Shown: piece after piece, positions 1 to 7,941 of the stretch
Position numbering within the stretch: position 1 is the stretch's first letter
How the letters are laid out: each line of letters starts with the position of its first letter
Source of the DNA: Microbacterium psychrotolerans
GTDB lineage: Bacteria > Actinomycetota > Actinomycetes > Actinomycetales > Microbacteriaceae
Assembly: GCF_031085295.1 (NCBI RefSeq)
Contig: NZ_JAVFWO010000007.1
Span: 62,001 to 126,000 of the forward strand
Length of the DNA stretch: 64,000 nucleotides
Direction of reading: 5' to 3'
The notes under the pieces: model-generated
Database searches by the model: none
What the model saw: only the letters and a program-made list of their open reading frames with translations
Told to the model about the DNA's origin: nothing
Position numbers and translations under genes: made by a program

Positions 1-64
1 TGACAGACCTGCAGGGCTCGCCCGCTCGCTGAACGCGTTCAGCGGACGTAAGAGCCGCAGATTC

Positions 65-102
65 ACGGATGCCCGTCCCTCGTCCGAGGGGCGGGCATCC
101 GT
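65..102. terminator. Rho-independent-type terminator hairpin
   Basis: The inverted repeat ACGGATGCCCG ... CGGGCATCCGT encloses a GC-rich loop and probably ends a gene lying left of the window. No strong T tract follows, which is common in high-GC actinobacteria. The stem is built from the GGATGCC/GGCATCC heptamer seen in other terminators of this window. Confidence 0.6.
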
Positions 103-175
103 CGTCCGGTCGGCAGATCGCTCAATCTGTCCCCCGAAAGGGGGACAAATCGGCAAGGATCCGCGGGTCGTGATG

Positions 176-244
176 AAAGCGTTATGTAATGTTTATCGAC
201 AGTTCGCCTCAGTGACCGGTGCACTGTCCGGACTGTCCTAGCCT
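176..244 (+). promoter_or_regulatory. Putative promoter with tandem ACTGTCC repeats
   Basis: This is the AT-richest part of the first 300 bases. Two direct copies of ACTGTCC (223-229 and 232-238) sit just upstream of a TAGCCT hexamer at 239-244 that could be a -10 element for the following aldo/keto reductase-like gene. CAGTG/CACTG arms around 210-226 add a small inverted repeat. A repressor or activator site is possible, but no family can be named. I see no gene in 1-314. Confidence 0.3.
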
Positions 245-314
245 GTGAGTACGCGCCGGGGGGCGCGCGCACAGTGATCACGGAGCTCCGAGGGGCGCCG
301 TGAGGGGGTGGGAC

Positions 315-1376
315 ATGGCTTACTTCGGCGTTGACTCGACGCTCCCACCGGCGAGCCCGGATCCGGCCACCACCGCTGTGGCGGCGGAGAGCGGCAGTGC
401 ACGTGGTCCGCACCCGTCCGCGCCGATCCCCGTCCAGGGTCCCGCGGTGGGCAGCAACGTCCGCGTCGCGCTCGGTGAGAGCGGCGCCGATGTCTTCCCG
501 CTGATCCTCGGTGCCGCCGAATTCGGGTGGAACGTCGACCTCGAGTCGAGCCACGCGATCCTCGATGCCTACGTCGAGCTGGGTGGCAATGCCGTGCACA
601 CCGCCGACAGCTACTCCAGCGGCCGCAGCGAGCACATCATCGGCCAGTGGCTGCAGTCGCGCGGCCTGCGCGACGACGTGGTGCTCGCGGTCCGCGTCGG
701 CGGTCACGCCGACAACCCCGGTCTCGGGCCGGTCAACCTGGTCCGCGCCGTGGAGGCGTCGCTGACGAGGCTGCGCACCGACCGGATCGACGTGCTCTAC
801 CTCGACGCGACGACCGACCCCGGATCCTCTCTCGAGGACACGCTCGCGACGGCGGAATGGCTGGTCGAGGCCGGCAAGGTCCGGGCGCTCGGCGCCATCG
901 GCTACAGCGCCGCACAGCTCGTCGAGGCGCGCATCTTCGCGTCGGCCGGGTACCCGCGCATCACGGTGCTGGACGTCCCCTTCAACGTGCTGCGTCGCCA
1001 CGAGTTCGATGCGGACCTGCGCCTCGTCGCGGGCGCGCAGGGCATGGCCGTGACCCCGTCCCACGCCCTCGAGCACGGGTTCCTGGCGGGCAGGCAGCGG
1101 TCGAAGCTGCGCGGCGCCCTGTCCGTACGCGGAGCGCAGCTGGCAGCGAACCTCAATCGTCGCGGCAGCCGCACGCTCCGGGCGCTCGACGCCGTCGGCG
1201 CCGAGCTCGGCGTGCCCGACGCCGCGGTCGCCATGGCGTGGCTGCTCGCCCAGAAGCTCGTCGTCGCGCCGATCGTGAACGCCTACGCACCGCAGCACGT
1301 CGAAGAGCTCGTACAGGGCGTCGGCGTCCGGCTCAGCCGGGCCCAGCTGTCCGACATCGCACGGGCCTCGGAGTAG
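315..1376 (+). CDS. Aldo/keto reductase-fold protein with degenerate catalytic tetrad
   Basis: About 353 aa. An N-terminal stretch of about 45 residues rich in Pro/Ala precedes an aldo/keto reductase barrel, with recognisable blocks such as GRSEHIIGQWL, VEASLTRLRTDRID and AGKVRALGAIGYSA. The AKR tetrad is Asp-Tyr-Lys-His. Here only Tyr (about residue 100, in HTADSY) is kept. The Asp position is His (about 95), Lys is Arg (about 127, AVRVGG) and His is Asp (about 164, LYLDATTD). The C-terminal cofactor-binding segment is also atypical (PIVNAYAPQHVEEL). I infer a non-catalytic or altered-function member. ATG 315 follows a GGGGGT stretch; GTG 300 is an alternative start. The gene stands alone on the plus strand, about 125 bases before the next gene. 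Confidence 0.8.
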   Translation: MAYFGVDSTLPPASPDPATTAVAAESGSARGPHPSAPIPVQGPAVGSNVRVALGESGADVFPLILGAAEFGWNVDLESSHAILDAYVELGGNAVHTADSYSSGRSEHIIGQWLQSRGLRDDVVLAVRVGGHADNPGLGPVNLVRAVEASLTRLRTDRIDVLYLDATTDPGSSLEDTLATAEWLVEAGKVRALGAIGYSAAQLVEARIFASAGYPRITVLDVPFNVLRRHEFDADLRLVAGAQGMAVTPSHALEHGFLAGRQRSKLRGALSVRGAQLAANLNRRGSRTLRALDAVGAELGVPDAAVAMAWLLAQKLVVAPIVNAYAPQHVEELVQGVGVRLSRAQLSDIARASE

Positions 1377-1502
1377 CGAAGAACGCTCGCGGTGCCGCGG
1401 GCGACGCGCCCCTCCACAGCCTCGTGGGCCGCGTCGACGGGGTGTCGTAGTGTGGAGGAAGTGCCTTTCCCCAGGCACGTGACCCCCGACGGAGTGAGCT
1501 GC

Positions 1503-2105
1503 GTGACGCACTACATCTACCTCGTGCGGCACGGTGAACACCAGGATGCCGAGCACGGACTGCACGACGGGCCACTGTCCCCTCGTGGGCGTCGGCAGGC
1601 GGCATTGCTCGCGGATCGACTCTCGGGCGTTCCGTTCGACGCCGTGTGGCACTCGCCGCTCGAGCGGGCGAGCCAGACCGCACGGGCTGTCGCCGAGCGC
1701 ATGCCGTCGCTGTCGCCCGAGCCGTCGGCGCTGCTGTTCGACTGCGTGCCCACCGGCATGACCGAGGAGACGCCGGCGGCCTTCGAGCCGTTCTTCGGCT
1801 CGGTGACCGAGGCCGAGGTCGAGGCCGGGCGCGCCCAGATGTCCGACGCGACGAGCGAGTTCCTCGCCCGCAAGCGCGGCGAGGTGCACGAGCTGCTCAT
1901 CACGCACAACTTCGTTATCGCGTGGTTCGTGCGCGAGGTGTTGCAGGCGCCCGACTGGCGCTGGATGACGCTCAACCAGGCCCACTGCGGACTGACCGTC
2001 ATCGCGCAGAAGCAGGGCCGCCCGTGGACGCTGCTGTCGCACAACGACATGGCGCACCTGCCCGTCGAGCTGCGCACCGGCCTTCCGGAGGTCTACCCGG
2101 TCTGA
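1503..2105 (+). CDS. Histidine phosphatase superfamily protein (phosphoglycerate mutase-like)
   Basis: About 200 aa. The N-terminus begins almost at once with YLVRHGEHQ, the RHG motif carrying the phospho-accepting His of the branch-1 histidine phosphatases. LSPRGRRQA, SPLERASQTA and LLITHNFVIAWF (second catalytic His) follow in the usual order. The substrate cannot be read from sequence; relatives dephosphorylate small metabolites or act as broad phosphatases. GTG 1503 is preferred because GGAG lies upstream and the RHG motif normally sits within about 10 residues of the start. An upstream in-frame start at 1392 would add a non-conserved tail. Confidence 0.85.
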   Translation: MTHYIYLVRHGEHQDAEHGLHDGPLSPRGRRQAALLADRLSGVPFDAVWHSPLERASQTARAVAERMPSLSPEPSALLFDCVPTGMTEETPAAFEPFFGSVTEAEVEAGRAQMSDATSEFLARKRGEVHELLITHNFVIAWFVREVLQAPDWRWMTLNQAHCGLTVIAQKQGRPWTLLSHNDMAHLPVELRTGLPEVYPV

Positions 2106-2118
2106 CGCGGCTTGCGGC

Positions 2119-2589
2119 TCAGAGCGCCTTGCCGTACCAGCGGGAGGCGTTCGGGTTCTCGTTGTAGGGCTCGATGGCCTCGAAGCCGGTGCGCGCGTAC
2201 AGGGCGCCGGCCGCCTCGAGCGAGTGGTGCGTGTCGAGCACGAGCTCGGCCGCGCCGAACTCGCGGGCTCGCCGTTCCAGCTCCTCGACCAGCAGACGGC
2301 CCCAGCCCCGGCCGCGCGTGGACGGGCGGAGGTAGAGGTGCTTGAGCTCGTAGCGGGTGCCGAGCGGCCCCTCCGGGATGAGACGGATGCCGCCGCAGCC
2401 CTGCGCGACGCCCTCGTCGTCGTCGAGCACGACGAAGACGCCTGCGGGCGGCACGAACGCGGCCGGGTCGGGGAAGGTCGTGCGATACGAGACGCCCTGG
2501 ACCGCGAATCCTTCGGTGCGGATCTGGAAGTACTCGGCCAGCAGTGCGTGAGCATCGGGTGCGTCGACGGGGGAGGAGCGCAGTTTCAC
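2119..2589 (-). CDS. GNAT family N-acetyltransferase
   Basis: About 156 aa on the minus strand. It carries the GNAT core: YELKHLYLRPSTRGRGWGRLLVEEL contains the acetyl-CoA pyrophosphate loop (R-x-x-G-x-G/A pattern), and GALYARTGFEAI is motif B. The substrate is unknown. GTG 2589 is preceded by GGAGGAG at short spacing. It faces the phosphatase gene, with 13 bases between the two stop codons, and is divergent from dapB. Confidence 0.85.
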   Translation of the reverse strand: MKLRSSPVDAPDAHALLAEYFQIRTEGFAVQGVSYRTTFPDPAAFVPPAGVFVVLDDDEGVAQGCGGIRLIPEGPLGTRYELKHLYLRPSTRGRGWGRLLVEELERRAREFGAAELVLDTHHSLEAAGALYARTGFEAIEPYNENPNASRWYGKAL

Positions 2590-2664
2590 CACTCCTCCAG
2601 GGTAGGCGTCCGCGCGGGCGCGACCGGCCGGGAGTGCTCTGCGGCCGCCGCCTAGGATGGATCC

Positions 2665-3480
2665 ATGACGACACGCGTGGCCATCGTGGGCGGCACCGGA
2701 AAGCTCGGTGCGATCATCCGCGATGCGGTCGAGGCCGAGCCGGCGTTCGAAGTCGCCGGCGTCCTCTCGTCGCGGTCGGAGCTGTCCGAGCTCGACGGCG
2801 CCGATCTGGTGGTCGACGCGTCGACGCCGGCCGTGTCGATCGACGTCGTGCGCGCGGCGATCGAGCGAGGCATCAACGTGCTCGTGGGCACCTCCGGCTG
2901 GTCCGCGGAGCGCATCGCCCTCGTGCGCCCACTGGTCGAAGCGGCGGGCACCGGCGCCGTCTTCATCCCCAACTTCTCGATCGGCTCGGTGCTGGGCTCC
3001 GCCCTGGCGGCGGCTGCGGCGCCTTTCTTCCCCTCGATCGAGATCGTCGAGGCGCACCGCGAGACCAAGATCGACTCGCCGAGCGGCACCGCGGTGCGCA
3101 CCGCGGAGCTGATCGCGGCGGCCCGTGAGACGGTGGGCCCCGTCGAGTCGCCCCACGTCGACCAGCGTGCCCGCGGACAGCAGGTCGCGAGCGTGCCGAT
3201 CCACTCGCTGCGCCGCCCCGGAGTCGTCGCGCGCCAGGAGACGATCCTCTCGGGAGCCGGCGAGTCGCTCACGATCGTCCACGACACCGTGGAGCCTGCA
3301 CAGGCGTACGGTCCCGGCATCCGTCTCGCCCTCGCGGCAGCACGCGATGCCAGCGGAGTCATCGTCGGCCTCGACAGCCTGATCGACATCGGCATCGGGG
3401 GCCGCGCGGCGCCCGCCGACGTGCGGCCCGTCGACGAGGGTGGAGTGCCCGGCCAGGTCGCGCGCGCGACCGGCGTATGA
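2665..3480 (+). CDS. dapB: 4-hydroxy-tetrahydrodipicolinate reductase
   Basis: 271 aa. NAD(P)H-dependent second committed step of the diaminopimelate/lysine pathway. The N-terminal nucleotide-binding motif is VAIVGGTGKLG (residues 5-15). The substrate signature is EAHRETKIDSPSGTA at about 129-143: the catalytic His (131) and Lys (135) are present, while the usual second His is Arg. A TAGGAT hexamer ends 6 bases before ATG 2665, so the mRNA is probably leaderless. The stop overlaps the next gene by 4 bases (ATGA), which suggests translational coupling. dapA and dapF lie elsewhere in the window. Confidence 0.95.
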   Translation: MTTRVAIVGGTGKLGAIIRDAVEAEPAFEVAGVLSSRSELSELDGADLVVDASTPAVSIDVVRAAIERGINVLVGTSGWSAERIALVRPLVEAAGTGAVFIPNFSIGSVLGSALAAAAAPFFPSIEIVEAHRETKIDSPSGTAVRTAELIAAARETVGPVESPHVDQRARGQQVASVPIHSLRRPGVVARQETILSGAGESLTIVHDTVEPAQAYGPGIRLALAAARDASGVIVGLDSLIDIGIGGRAAPADVRPVDEGGVPGQVARATGV

Positions 3481-3926
3481 GCGCTCGTATCGGCGTCGTC
3501 GTCATGGCGGCGCTGCTCGCGCTGTACATCGTGCTCGTCGGGCAGCGTGCGTGGCTGCTGGTCGCCAGCGGCGATCCGATCGGCATCGCGATGGGTGTCG
3601 CCCTCGTCGCCCTCCCGGTCATCGCCGCGTGGGCTCTCGGCCGCGAGCTGTGGTTCGGCGTCCGGGCGCAGCAGCTCGGACGACGGCTGGAGGCCGAGGG
3701 CGGGCTGCCGGCTGACGAGGTGACGGTGCGTCCGAGCGGCCGCGTCCTGCGCGAGGACGGGGATGCCGTGTTCCCCGCGTACCGCGCGGAGGCCGAGGCC
3801 CATCCCGACGACTGGCGCGCCTGGTACCGGCTCGGCCTCGCCTATGATGCCGCCGGCGACCGGCGACGTGCGCGCGAGGCGGTGCGCACCGCGATCCGCC
3901 TGGAGACCGCCGACCGCGCCCACTGA
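3477..3926 (+). CDS. Small membrane protein with a TPR-like C-terminal segment
   Basis: 149 aa. Two hydrophobic helices (about residues 5-25 and 36-55) are followed by a soluble region that contains one tetratricopeptide-like unit, DDWRAWYRLGLAYDAAGDRRRAREAVRTAIRL, near the C-terminus. It starts inside the dapB stop (4-base overlap) and is probably co-transcribed with it. The function is unknown; genes of this shape next to dapB are seen in related actinobacteria. Confidence 0.75.
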   Translation: MSARIGVVVMAALLALYIVLVGQRAWLLVASGDPIGIAMGVALVALPVIAAWALGRELWFGVRAQQLGRRLEAEGGLPADEVTVRPSGRVLREDGDAVFPAYRAEAEAHPDDWRAWYRLGLAYDAAGDRRRAREAVRTAIRLETADRAH

Positions 3927-3941
3927 TCCGGCCGCGGGCCG
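3927..3941. terminator. Small hairpin between convergent genes
   Basis: CCGGCC-GCG-GGCCGG lies just after the membrane protein and before the end of the minus-strand epimerase. It is a weak bidirectional terminator candidate with no T tract. Confidence 0.3.
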
Positions 3942-3962
3942 GTGCACCGAGCCGGCACGGGG

Positions 3963-4892
3963 TCAGGGTGCGGCGGGCACGGCGGCCGCGACAGCGTCCT
4001 CGACGGTCGGGTGCGAGAACTCGAAGCCCGACTGCAGGAGTGCCGTGGGCACGACGTTCGCGTCCGAGGTGAGCAGCGCCTCGGTGGCGTCGGGGCCGAG
4101 CACGAGTCTCATGCCCCAGACCGGCGCGCGCAGCAGGAACGGGCGGTTCATCCTCACGGCGAGGGCGAATCCGAGATCGTTGGCCGTGGCGCGCGTCGGG
4201 CCGGAGAGGTTCACCGGGCCCGTGAGGCGGGCGTCGATGACGTGGCGGATGGCGCGCACCTCGTCCTCGAGCGAGATCCACGGCCATGCCTGCGTGCCGC
4301 GGCCGATGGGCCCGGCGACGCCGAGCCGCGTGAGGAGCAGCAGCGGCTTCAGCACACCGCGCGGGTGCACGATCGGCGCCGTGCGGACGATCGTCACTGC
4401 GGCGTCGTCGCCGGCGCCGAGCGCCGCGGACTCCCACTCGCCGCAGAGGTCGGCGAGGAACGAGTCGCCGCGGGGCGCGTCTTCGGAGAGCCGCGCGCCC
4501 GGCCGGGAACCGTAATAGCCGACGGCCGATGCCGACACGAAATGAGGGGCATCCGGCCCGAGTTCGCGCATCGCGCGGGCGAGAGCGCGGGTCGGCTCGA
4601 TGCGCGACCACAGCAGCGTGTTCTTGTACGCGCCCGTCCAGGGGAACCGGCCGATGCTCGCGCCGTTCAGCCCCACGACGGCCGCGGCGCCGGCGAGCAC
4701 CTCAGGGTCGAGCGGCTCCGCCGTCGTCAGCCATTCGACTTCGCCGGCGGCCTCGGCCGGCCGGCGCACGAGCGTCGTCACCGTGAAGCCGTCGGCGCGG
4801 AGGCTCTCGACGAGCGCCCCGCCGATGAGCCCCGACGCACCGGCGACGACGATCCGCCGACCGCCGCCGGCCGGCGGACGGTCTTCAGGCAA
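3963..4892 (-). CDS. TIGR01777-type NAD(P)-dependent epimerase (YfcH/SulA-like)
   Basis: About 309 aa, extended SDR fold. The Rossmann motif is VVAGASGLIGGALVESL. The family-typical blocks VVGLNGASIGRFPWTGAYKNTLLWSR, FVSASAVGYYGSR, FLADLCGEWE and a C-terminal DUF1731-like segment (LLRAPVWGMRLVLG) are present. The substrate of this family is not established. TTG 4892 overlaps the end of osmC by 8 bases; a later start just before the Rossmann motif is possible. It is last in a minus-strand run after osmC. Confidence 0.85.
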   Translation of the reverse strand: MPEDRPPAGGGRRIVVAGASGLIGGALVESLRADGFTVTTLVRRPAEAAGEVEWLTTAEPLDPEVLAGAAAVVGLNGASIGRFPWTGAYKNTLLWSRIEPTRALARAMRELGPDAPHFVSASAVGYYGSRPGARLSEDAPRGDSFLADLCGEWESAALGAGDDAAVTIVRTAPIVHPRGVLKPLLLLTRLGVAGPIGRGTQAWPWISLEDEVRAIRHVIDARLTGPVNLSGPTRATANDLGFALAVRMNRPFLLRAPVWGMRLVLGPDATEALLTSDANVVPTALLQSGFEFSHPTVEDAVAAAVPAAP

Positions 4893-5310
4893 GCGTCGCC
4901 TCGAGGGTGATCTCGATCCCAGCGAGGGCCTGCGACACCGGGCATCCGGTCTTCGCGCTCTGCGCGATGCGCTCGAAGTCCTCGGGCTCGAGTCCCGGCA
5001 CGACGGCGTTGACGTTGAGGTGGCTGCCGGTGATTCCGGTGCCCGGCTTGAAGGTCACCGACGCGGTGGTGTCGATGGACTCCGGGGGAGTGCCGTTCTC
5101 GGCGAGCGCGAGCGAGAGTGCCATGCTGAAGCACGACGAGTGCGCCGCGGCGATGAGCTCCTCGGGGGTCGTGACCGACGTCGAGCCCTCGCTGCGCGCC
5201 TTCCAGTTGACGGGGTACGTGCCCAGGCCCGACGACACGAGGCTGACCTCGCCGGACCCGTCGAACAGTGCGCCCTTCCAGGCGGTGGTGGCTTCGCTGG
5301 TGACAGTCAT
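4885..5310 (-). CDS. OsmC family peroxiredoxin
   Basis: 141 aa. Thiol-dependent peroxidase of the OsmC/Ohr superfamily, which detoxifies organic hydroperoxides. The two reactive Cys are in EELIAAAHSSCFSMALS and KTGCPVSQAL. The AHSSCFSMALS form fits the OsmC rather than the Ohr subgroup. ATG 5310 has an AGGAGG ribosome binding site 8 bases upstream. It is followed by, and overlaps, the epimerase. Confidence 0.9.
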   Translation of the reverse strand: MTVTSEATTAWKGALFDGSGEVSLVSSGLGTYPVNWKARSEGSTSVTTPEELIAAAHSSCFSMALSLALAENGTPPESIDTTASVTFKPGTGITGSHLNVNAVVPGLEPEDFERIAQSAKTGCPVSQALAGIEITLEATLA

Positions 5311-5413
5311 GTGGGGCCTCCTCGCTCGCTCGGCGCCCGTGCAGTGGGCGTCTCGCGTCAGCCTAACCGCGACGGATGCCGCGCCGCGACGGTTCGGGCG
5401 CGACGGCGTCCCG

Positions 5414-6025
5414 TCAGGCGGAGGCCGGTCGGCCGCGACCGACGAATCCGGAGCGCTGCAGCAGCAGATACAGCTGGCAGCCCAGGCACAGTCCGAAGAC
5501 GGCGTTGAGGAAAGCGGCGACGAACGCGGCCGCGGCTGCGATGGTGAGCCCCCACGGCACGCCGAGCAGGTGCAGCGCGAGTCCGATGACCGAGACGAAC
5601 AGGCCGACGCCCTGCGCGAAGCGCGGCGGGCGCGGGTCCTCGAGCTCTTTCGGAGGCGCGAGGCGCGGGGCGACGACGGTGCGGTACAGCGCGCTCCACG
5701 GCGAGGTGCGGGGCGAGAGGACGCCCCAGAGGAACAGCAGGGCGATCACGAGCAGGAGGAGGAAAGCCGGGTCCAGGAATCGCTGCGCCGGCGATGCGAA
5801 CGTGATGAGCCACGCGGGCTTTCCCGCGACGAAGGCGAAGTCGACGGATCCGACGAAGCCGAAGGGGAACGCGTCGCCGAGCTGCGCCGTCGAGAGCCCG
5901 GTCAGTCCGAGGAAGACGTCGATCAGCAGCAGCACCGCGGTGATGCCGGCGACGAACCGCGGGCCGCGGGGGTCGATGCCGCGCTGCGGTCGCCCTCCCG
6001 CGGGGTTCTCCGCTCGCTCAGACAT
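5414..6025 (-). CDS. DUF4395 domain membrane protein
   Basis: About 203 aa. The order DPRGPRFVAGITAVLLL, a central hydrophobic region, PRFAQGVGLFVSVIGLALHLLG and NAVFGLCLGCQLYLLLQR is typical of DUF4395, with about four transmembrane helices. The last helix holds a C-x-x-C pair (CLGC). It overlaps the upstream thioredoxin-like gene by 8 bases, so the two are surely co-translated. That pairing, with CxxC in both partners, suggests a membrane-linked thiol redox function. This is inference; no activity is established. Confidence 0.85.
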   Translation of the reverse strand: MSERAENPAGGRPQRGIDPRGPRFVAGITAVLLLIDVFLGLTGLSTAQLGDAFPFGFVGSVDFAFVAGKPAWLITFASPAQRFLDPAFLLLLVIALLFLWGVLSPRTSPWSALYRTVVAPRLAPPKELEDPRPPRFAQGVGLFVSVIGLALHLLGVPWGLTIAAAAAFVAAFLNAVFGLCLGCQLYLLLQRSGFVGRGRPASA

Positions 6026-6455
6026 TCGCGTCCTCGGCGATCAGCCGGTTGAGCTCCAGCTCGAGCACGTCGCGGCTCGGGGCGCCGCCGAAGCGCGTCT
6101 GCACGACGCCGTCGCGGTCGAGCACGAGCGTCGTCGGCGTCTGCAGCACGTGGAAGTGCTTGGCGATGTCGGGGCGGTGCGTCAGATCGACGTCGAGGTG
6201 GCGAACGCCCGCGTGGCCATCCGCGATGTCGGCAAGGGTGCGATGCACACCGGGGCAGCGCGCGCACATCTCGGTGCTGAACTGCAGGAGGGTCGCGACT
6301 TCGCCGAGCCCGTCGGCGCCGAGACGGGCGGGCTCGATGACCTCGTGCTCGATGTTGTGACGTGCGCGGGGCTGGCGCCAGTTCACGAAGACGCCGATCG
6401 CCACGGTCGCCACGAGCAGCGCGGCGAGGGTGATGAGAGCTCCGACCAGGGTCAC
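6018..6455 (-). CDS. Membrane-anchored thioredoxin-like protein
   Basis: 145 aa. One N-terminal transmembrane helix (about residues 3-24) is followed by a thioredoxin fold. The active site is STEMCARCPGVHRTL (C-A-R-C) and the cis-Pro loop is LQTPTTLVLDRDG. The helix probably anchors it in the membrane. GTG 6455 is preceded by a TAGCCT hexamer 8 bases upstream on the minus strand, so a leaderless mRNA is likely. It is first in the pair with the DUF4395 gene and divergent from thyA. Confidence 0.85.
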   Translation of the reverse strand: MTLVGALITLAALLVATVAIGVFVNWRQPRARHNIEHEVIEPARLGADGLGEVATLLQFSTEMCARCPGVHRTLADIADGHAGVRHLDVDLTHRPDIAKHFHVLQTPTTLVLDRDGVVQTRFGGAPSRDVLELELNRLIAEDANV

Positions 6456-6594
6456 AGCAGATCAGGCTAACCCTTTTCGCCTGCGCAGGGGCCGAAAACG
6501 CCAATGTGTCGCGTTCGCCGTAACACGGACGGTCGCGTGGCACGCAGCGGCGCGCCCGACCCGGACGTCGCCTGCCGCGGGTATCGTGGCAGCC

Positions 6595-7404
6595 GTGACG
6601 ACGCCGATCCCGACCCCGTACGAGGACCTGCTGCGAGACGTGCTCCACAACGGCACGCACAAGGACGACCGGACGGGCACCGGCACGACCAGTGCCTTCG
6701 GGCGCCAGATCCGCTTCGACCTCTCGCAGGGCTTCCCCCTCATCACCACCAAGCGCGTGCACTTCAAGTCCATCGCGTACGAGCTGCTGTGGTTCTTGCG
6801 CGGCGAGTCCAACGTGGCCTGGCTGCAGGAGAACGGCGTCACCATCTGGGACGAATGGGCGGATGCCGCGGGCGAGCTCGGCCCCGTCTACGGCGTGCAG
6901 TGGCGGTCGTGGCCGACGCCGTCCGGCGAGCAGATCGATCAGATCGCGCTGGTGCTCGACCAGATCCGCGCGAATCCGGATTCGCGGCGCCTGATCGTCT
7001 CGGCCTGGAATCCCGCCGACATCCCCGACATGGCGCTCGCACCCTGCCACGCGCTGTTCCAGTTCTACGTGGCCGACGGAAAGCTGTCGTGCCAGCTCTA
7101 TCAGCGCAGTGCCGACCTGTTCCTGGGCGTTCCCTTCAACATCGCCTCCTACGCGCTGCTGACCCTCATGGTTGCTCAGCAGGCGGGCCTCGAGCCCGGG
7201 GACTTCGTCTGGACCGGCGGCGACTGCCACATCTACGACAACCACCTCGAGCAGGTGCGCGAGCAGCTGACCCGCGAGCCGTACCCCTATCCGACGCTGC
7301 GCATCGCGCGCACGCCCGACTCGATCTTCGACTACCGCTACGACGACTTCGTACTCGAGGACTATCAGCACCACCCCGCGATCCGCGGCGCCGTCGCGGT
7401 ATGA
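6595..7404 (+). CDS. thyA: Thymidylate synthase
   Basis: 269 aa, close to the usual 264. Converts dUMP to dTMP with methylene-tetrahydrofolate. DRTGTGTTSAFGRQIRFDL is the phosphate-binding region. The catalytic Cys151 is in ALAPCHALFQFY, and FNIASYALLTLM and GDCHIYDNH are conserved. GTG 6595 is chosen because TATCGT ends 7 bases upstream (leaderless pattern) and the protein then starts at the family position. It overlaps dfrA by 4 bases (ATGA). The classical synthase leaves dihydrofolate for the next gene to reduce. Confidence 0.96.
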   Translation: MTTPIPTPYEDLLRDVLHNGTHKDDRTGTGTTSAFGRQIRFDLSQGFPLITTKRVHFKSIAYELLWFLRGESNVAWLQENGVTIWDEWADAAGELGPVYGVQWRSWPTPSGEQIDQIALVLDQIRANPDSRRLIVSAWNPADIPDMALAPCHALFQFYVADGKLSCQLYQRSADLFLGVPFNIASYALLTLMVAQQAGLEPGDFVWTGGDCHIYDNHLEQVREQLTREPYPYPTLRIARTPDSIFDYRYDDFVLEDYQHHPAIRGAVAV

Positions 7405-7931
7405 CGTCTCCGATCGGCCTCATCTGGGCCGAGGCGCACCACGGCGTCATCGGCGCGCAGGGCGGCATGCCGTGGCACGTCCCCGAAGACCTGGCGCACT
7501 TCAAAGCCCTCACGCTCGGTGCGCCGGTCGTCATGGGACGCCGCACGTGGGAGTCGTTCCCGGCGCGATTCCGCCCGCTGCCGGGCCGACGAAACATCGT
7601 CATCACCCGCCAGGAGGACTGGGCTGACGCCGGCGCCGACCGTGCCGGGTCGCTCGAGGCCGCCCTCGCGATGGCCGCCGAAGGCGAGCCGGAGCGGATC
7701 TGGGTGATCGGCGGCGGGCAGCTCTTCCGAGATGCGATCGACCTCGCCGATCTCCTGGAGGTCACCGAGCTCGATCTCGAGGTGCCCGGCGACACCGAGG
7801 CACCGGACAGGATCGGCTGGCGCACGACGTCGGTCGACCCCGCGGAAGGCTGGCATACGTCGCGCTCCGGCATCCGCTACCGCTTCCTCCGGCTGGTGCC
7901 GGCGCATGAGCCCGCGGCTCCGCGCCAATAG
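7401..7931 (+). CDS. dfrA: Dihydrofolate reductase
   Basis: 176 aa. NADPH-dependent reduction of dihydrofolate. GVIGAQGGMPWHVPEDLAHFKALT carries the catalytic acid Asp30, and VVMGRRTWESF and IWVIGGGQLFRDAI are the cofactor motifs. ATG 7401 overlaps the thyA stop, giving the common thyA-dfrA pair. The stop codon TAG forms part of the TAGGCT hexamer that probably drives the next gene. Confidence 0.95.
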   Translation: MTSPIGLIWAEAHHGVIGAQGGMPWHVPEDLAHFKALTLGAPVVMGRRTWESFPARFRPLPGRRNIVITRQEDWADAGADRAGSLEAALAMAAEGEPERIWVIGGGQLFRDAIDLADLLEVTELDLEVPGDTEAPDRIGWRTTSVDPAEGWHTSRSGIRYRFLRLVPAHEPAAPRQ

Positions 7932-7941
7932 GCTGGCGCGC

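Noticed and set aside
245..277. Ten-codon ORF (VSTRRGARAQ) after TAGCCT near 245
   Set aside because: The hexamer directly touches the GTG, leaving no room for a start site, and no regulatory context explains it.
63..2555. Very long minus-strand open frames (also 10119-13778, 30840-33425 upstream part, 35810-38989 upstream part)
   Set aside because: They lie antisense or out of frame to genes with clear motifs and have Arg/Ala/Pro-rich composition typical of shadow frames in high-GC DNA.
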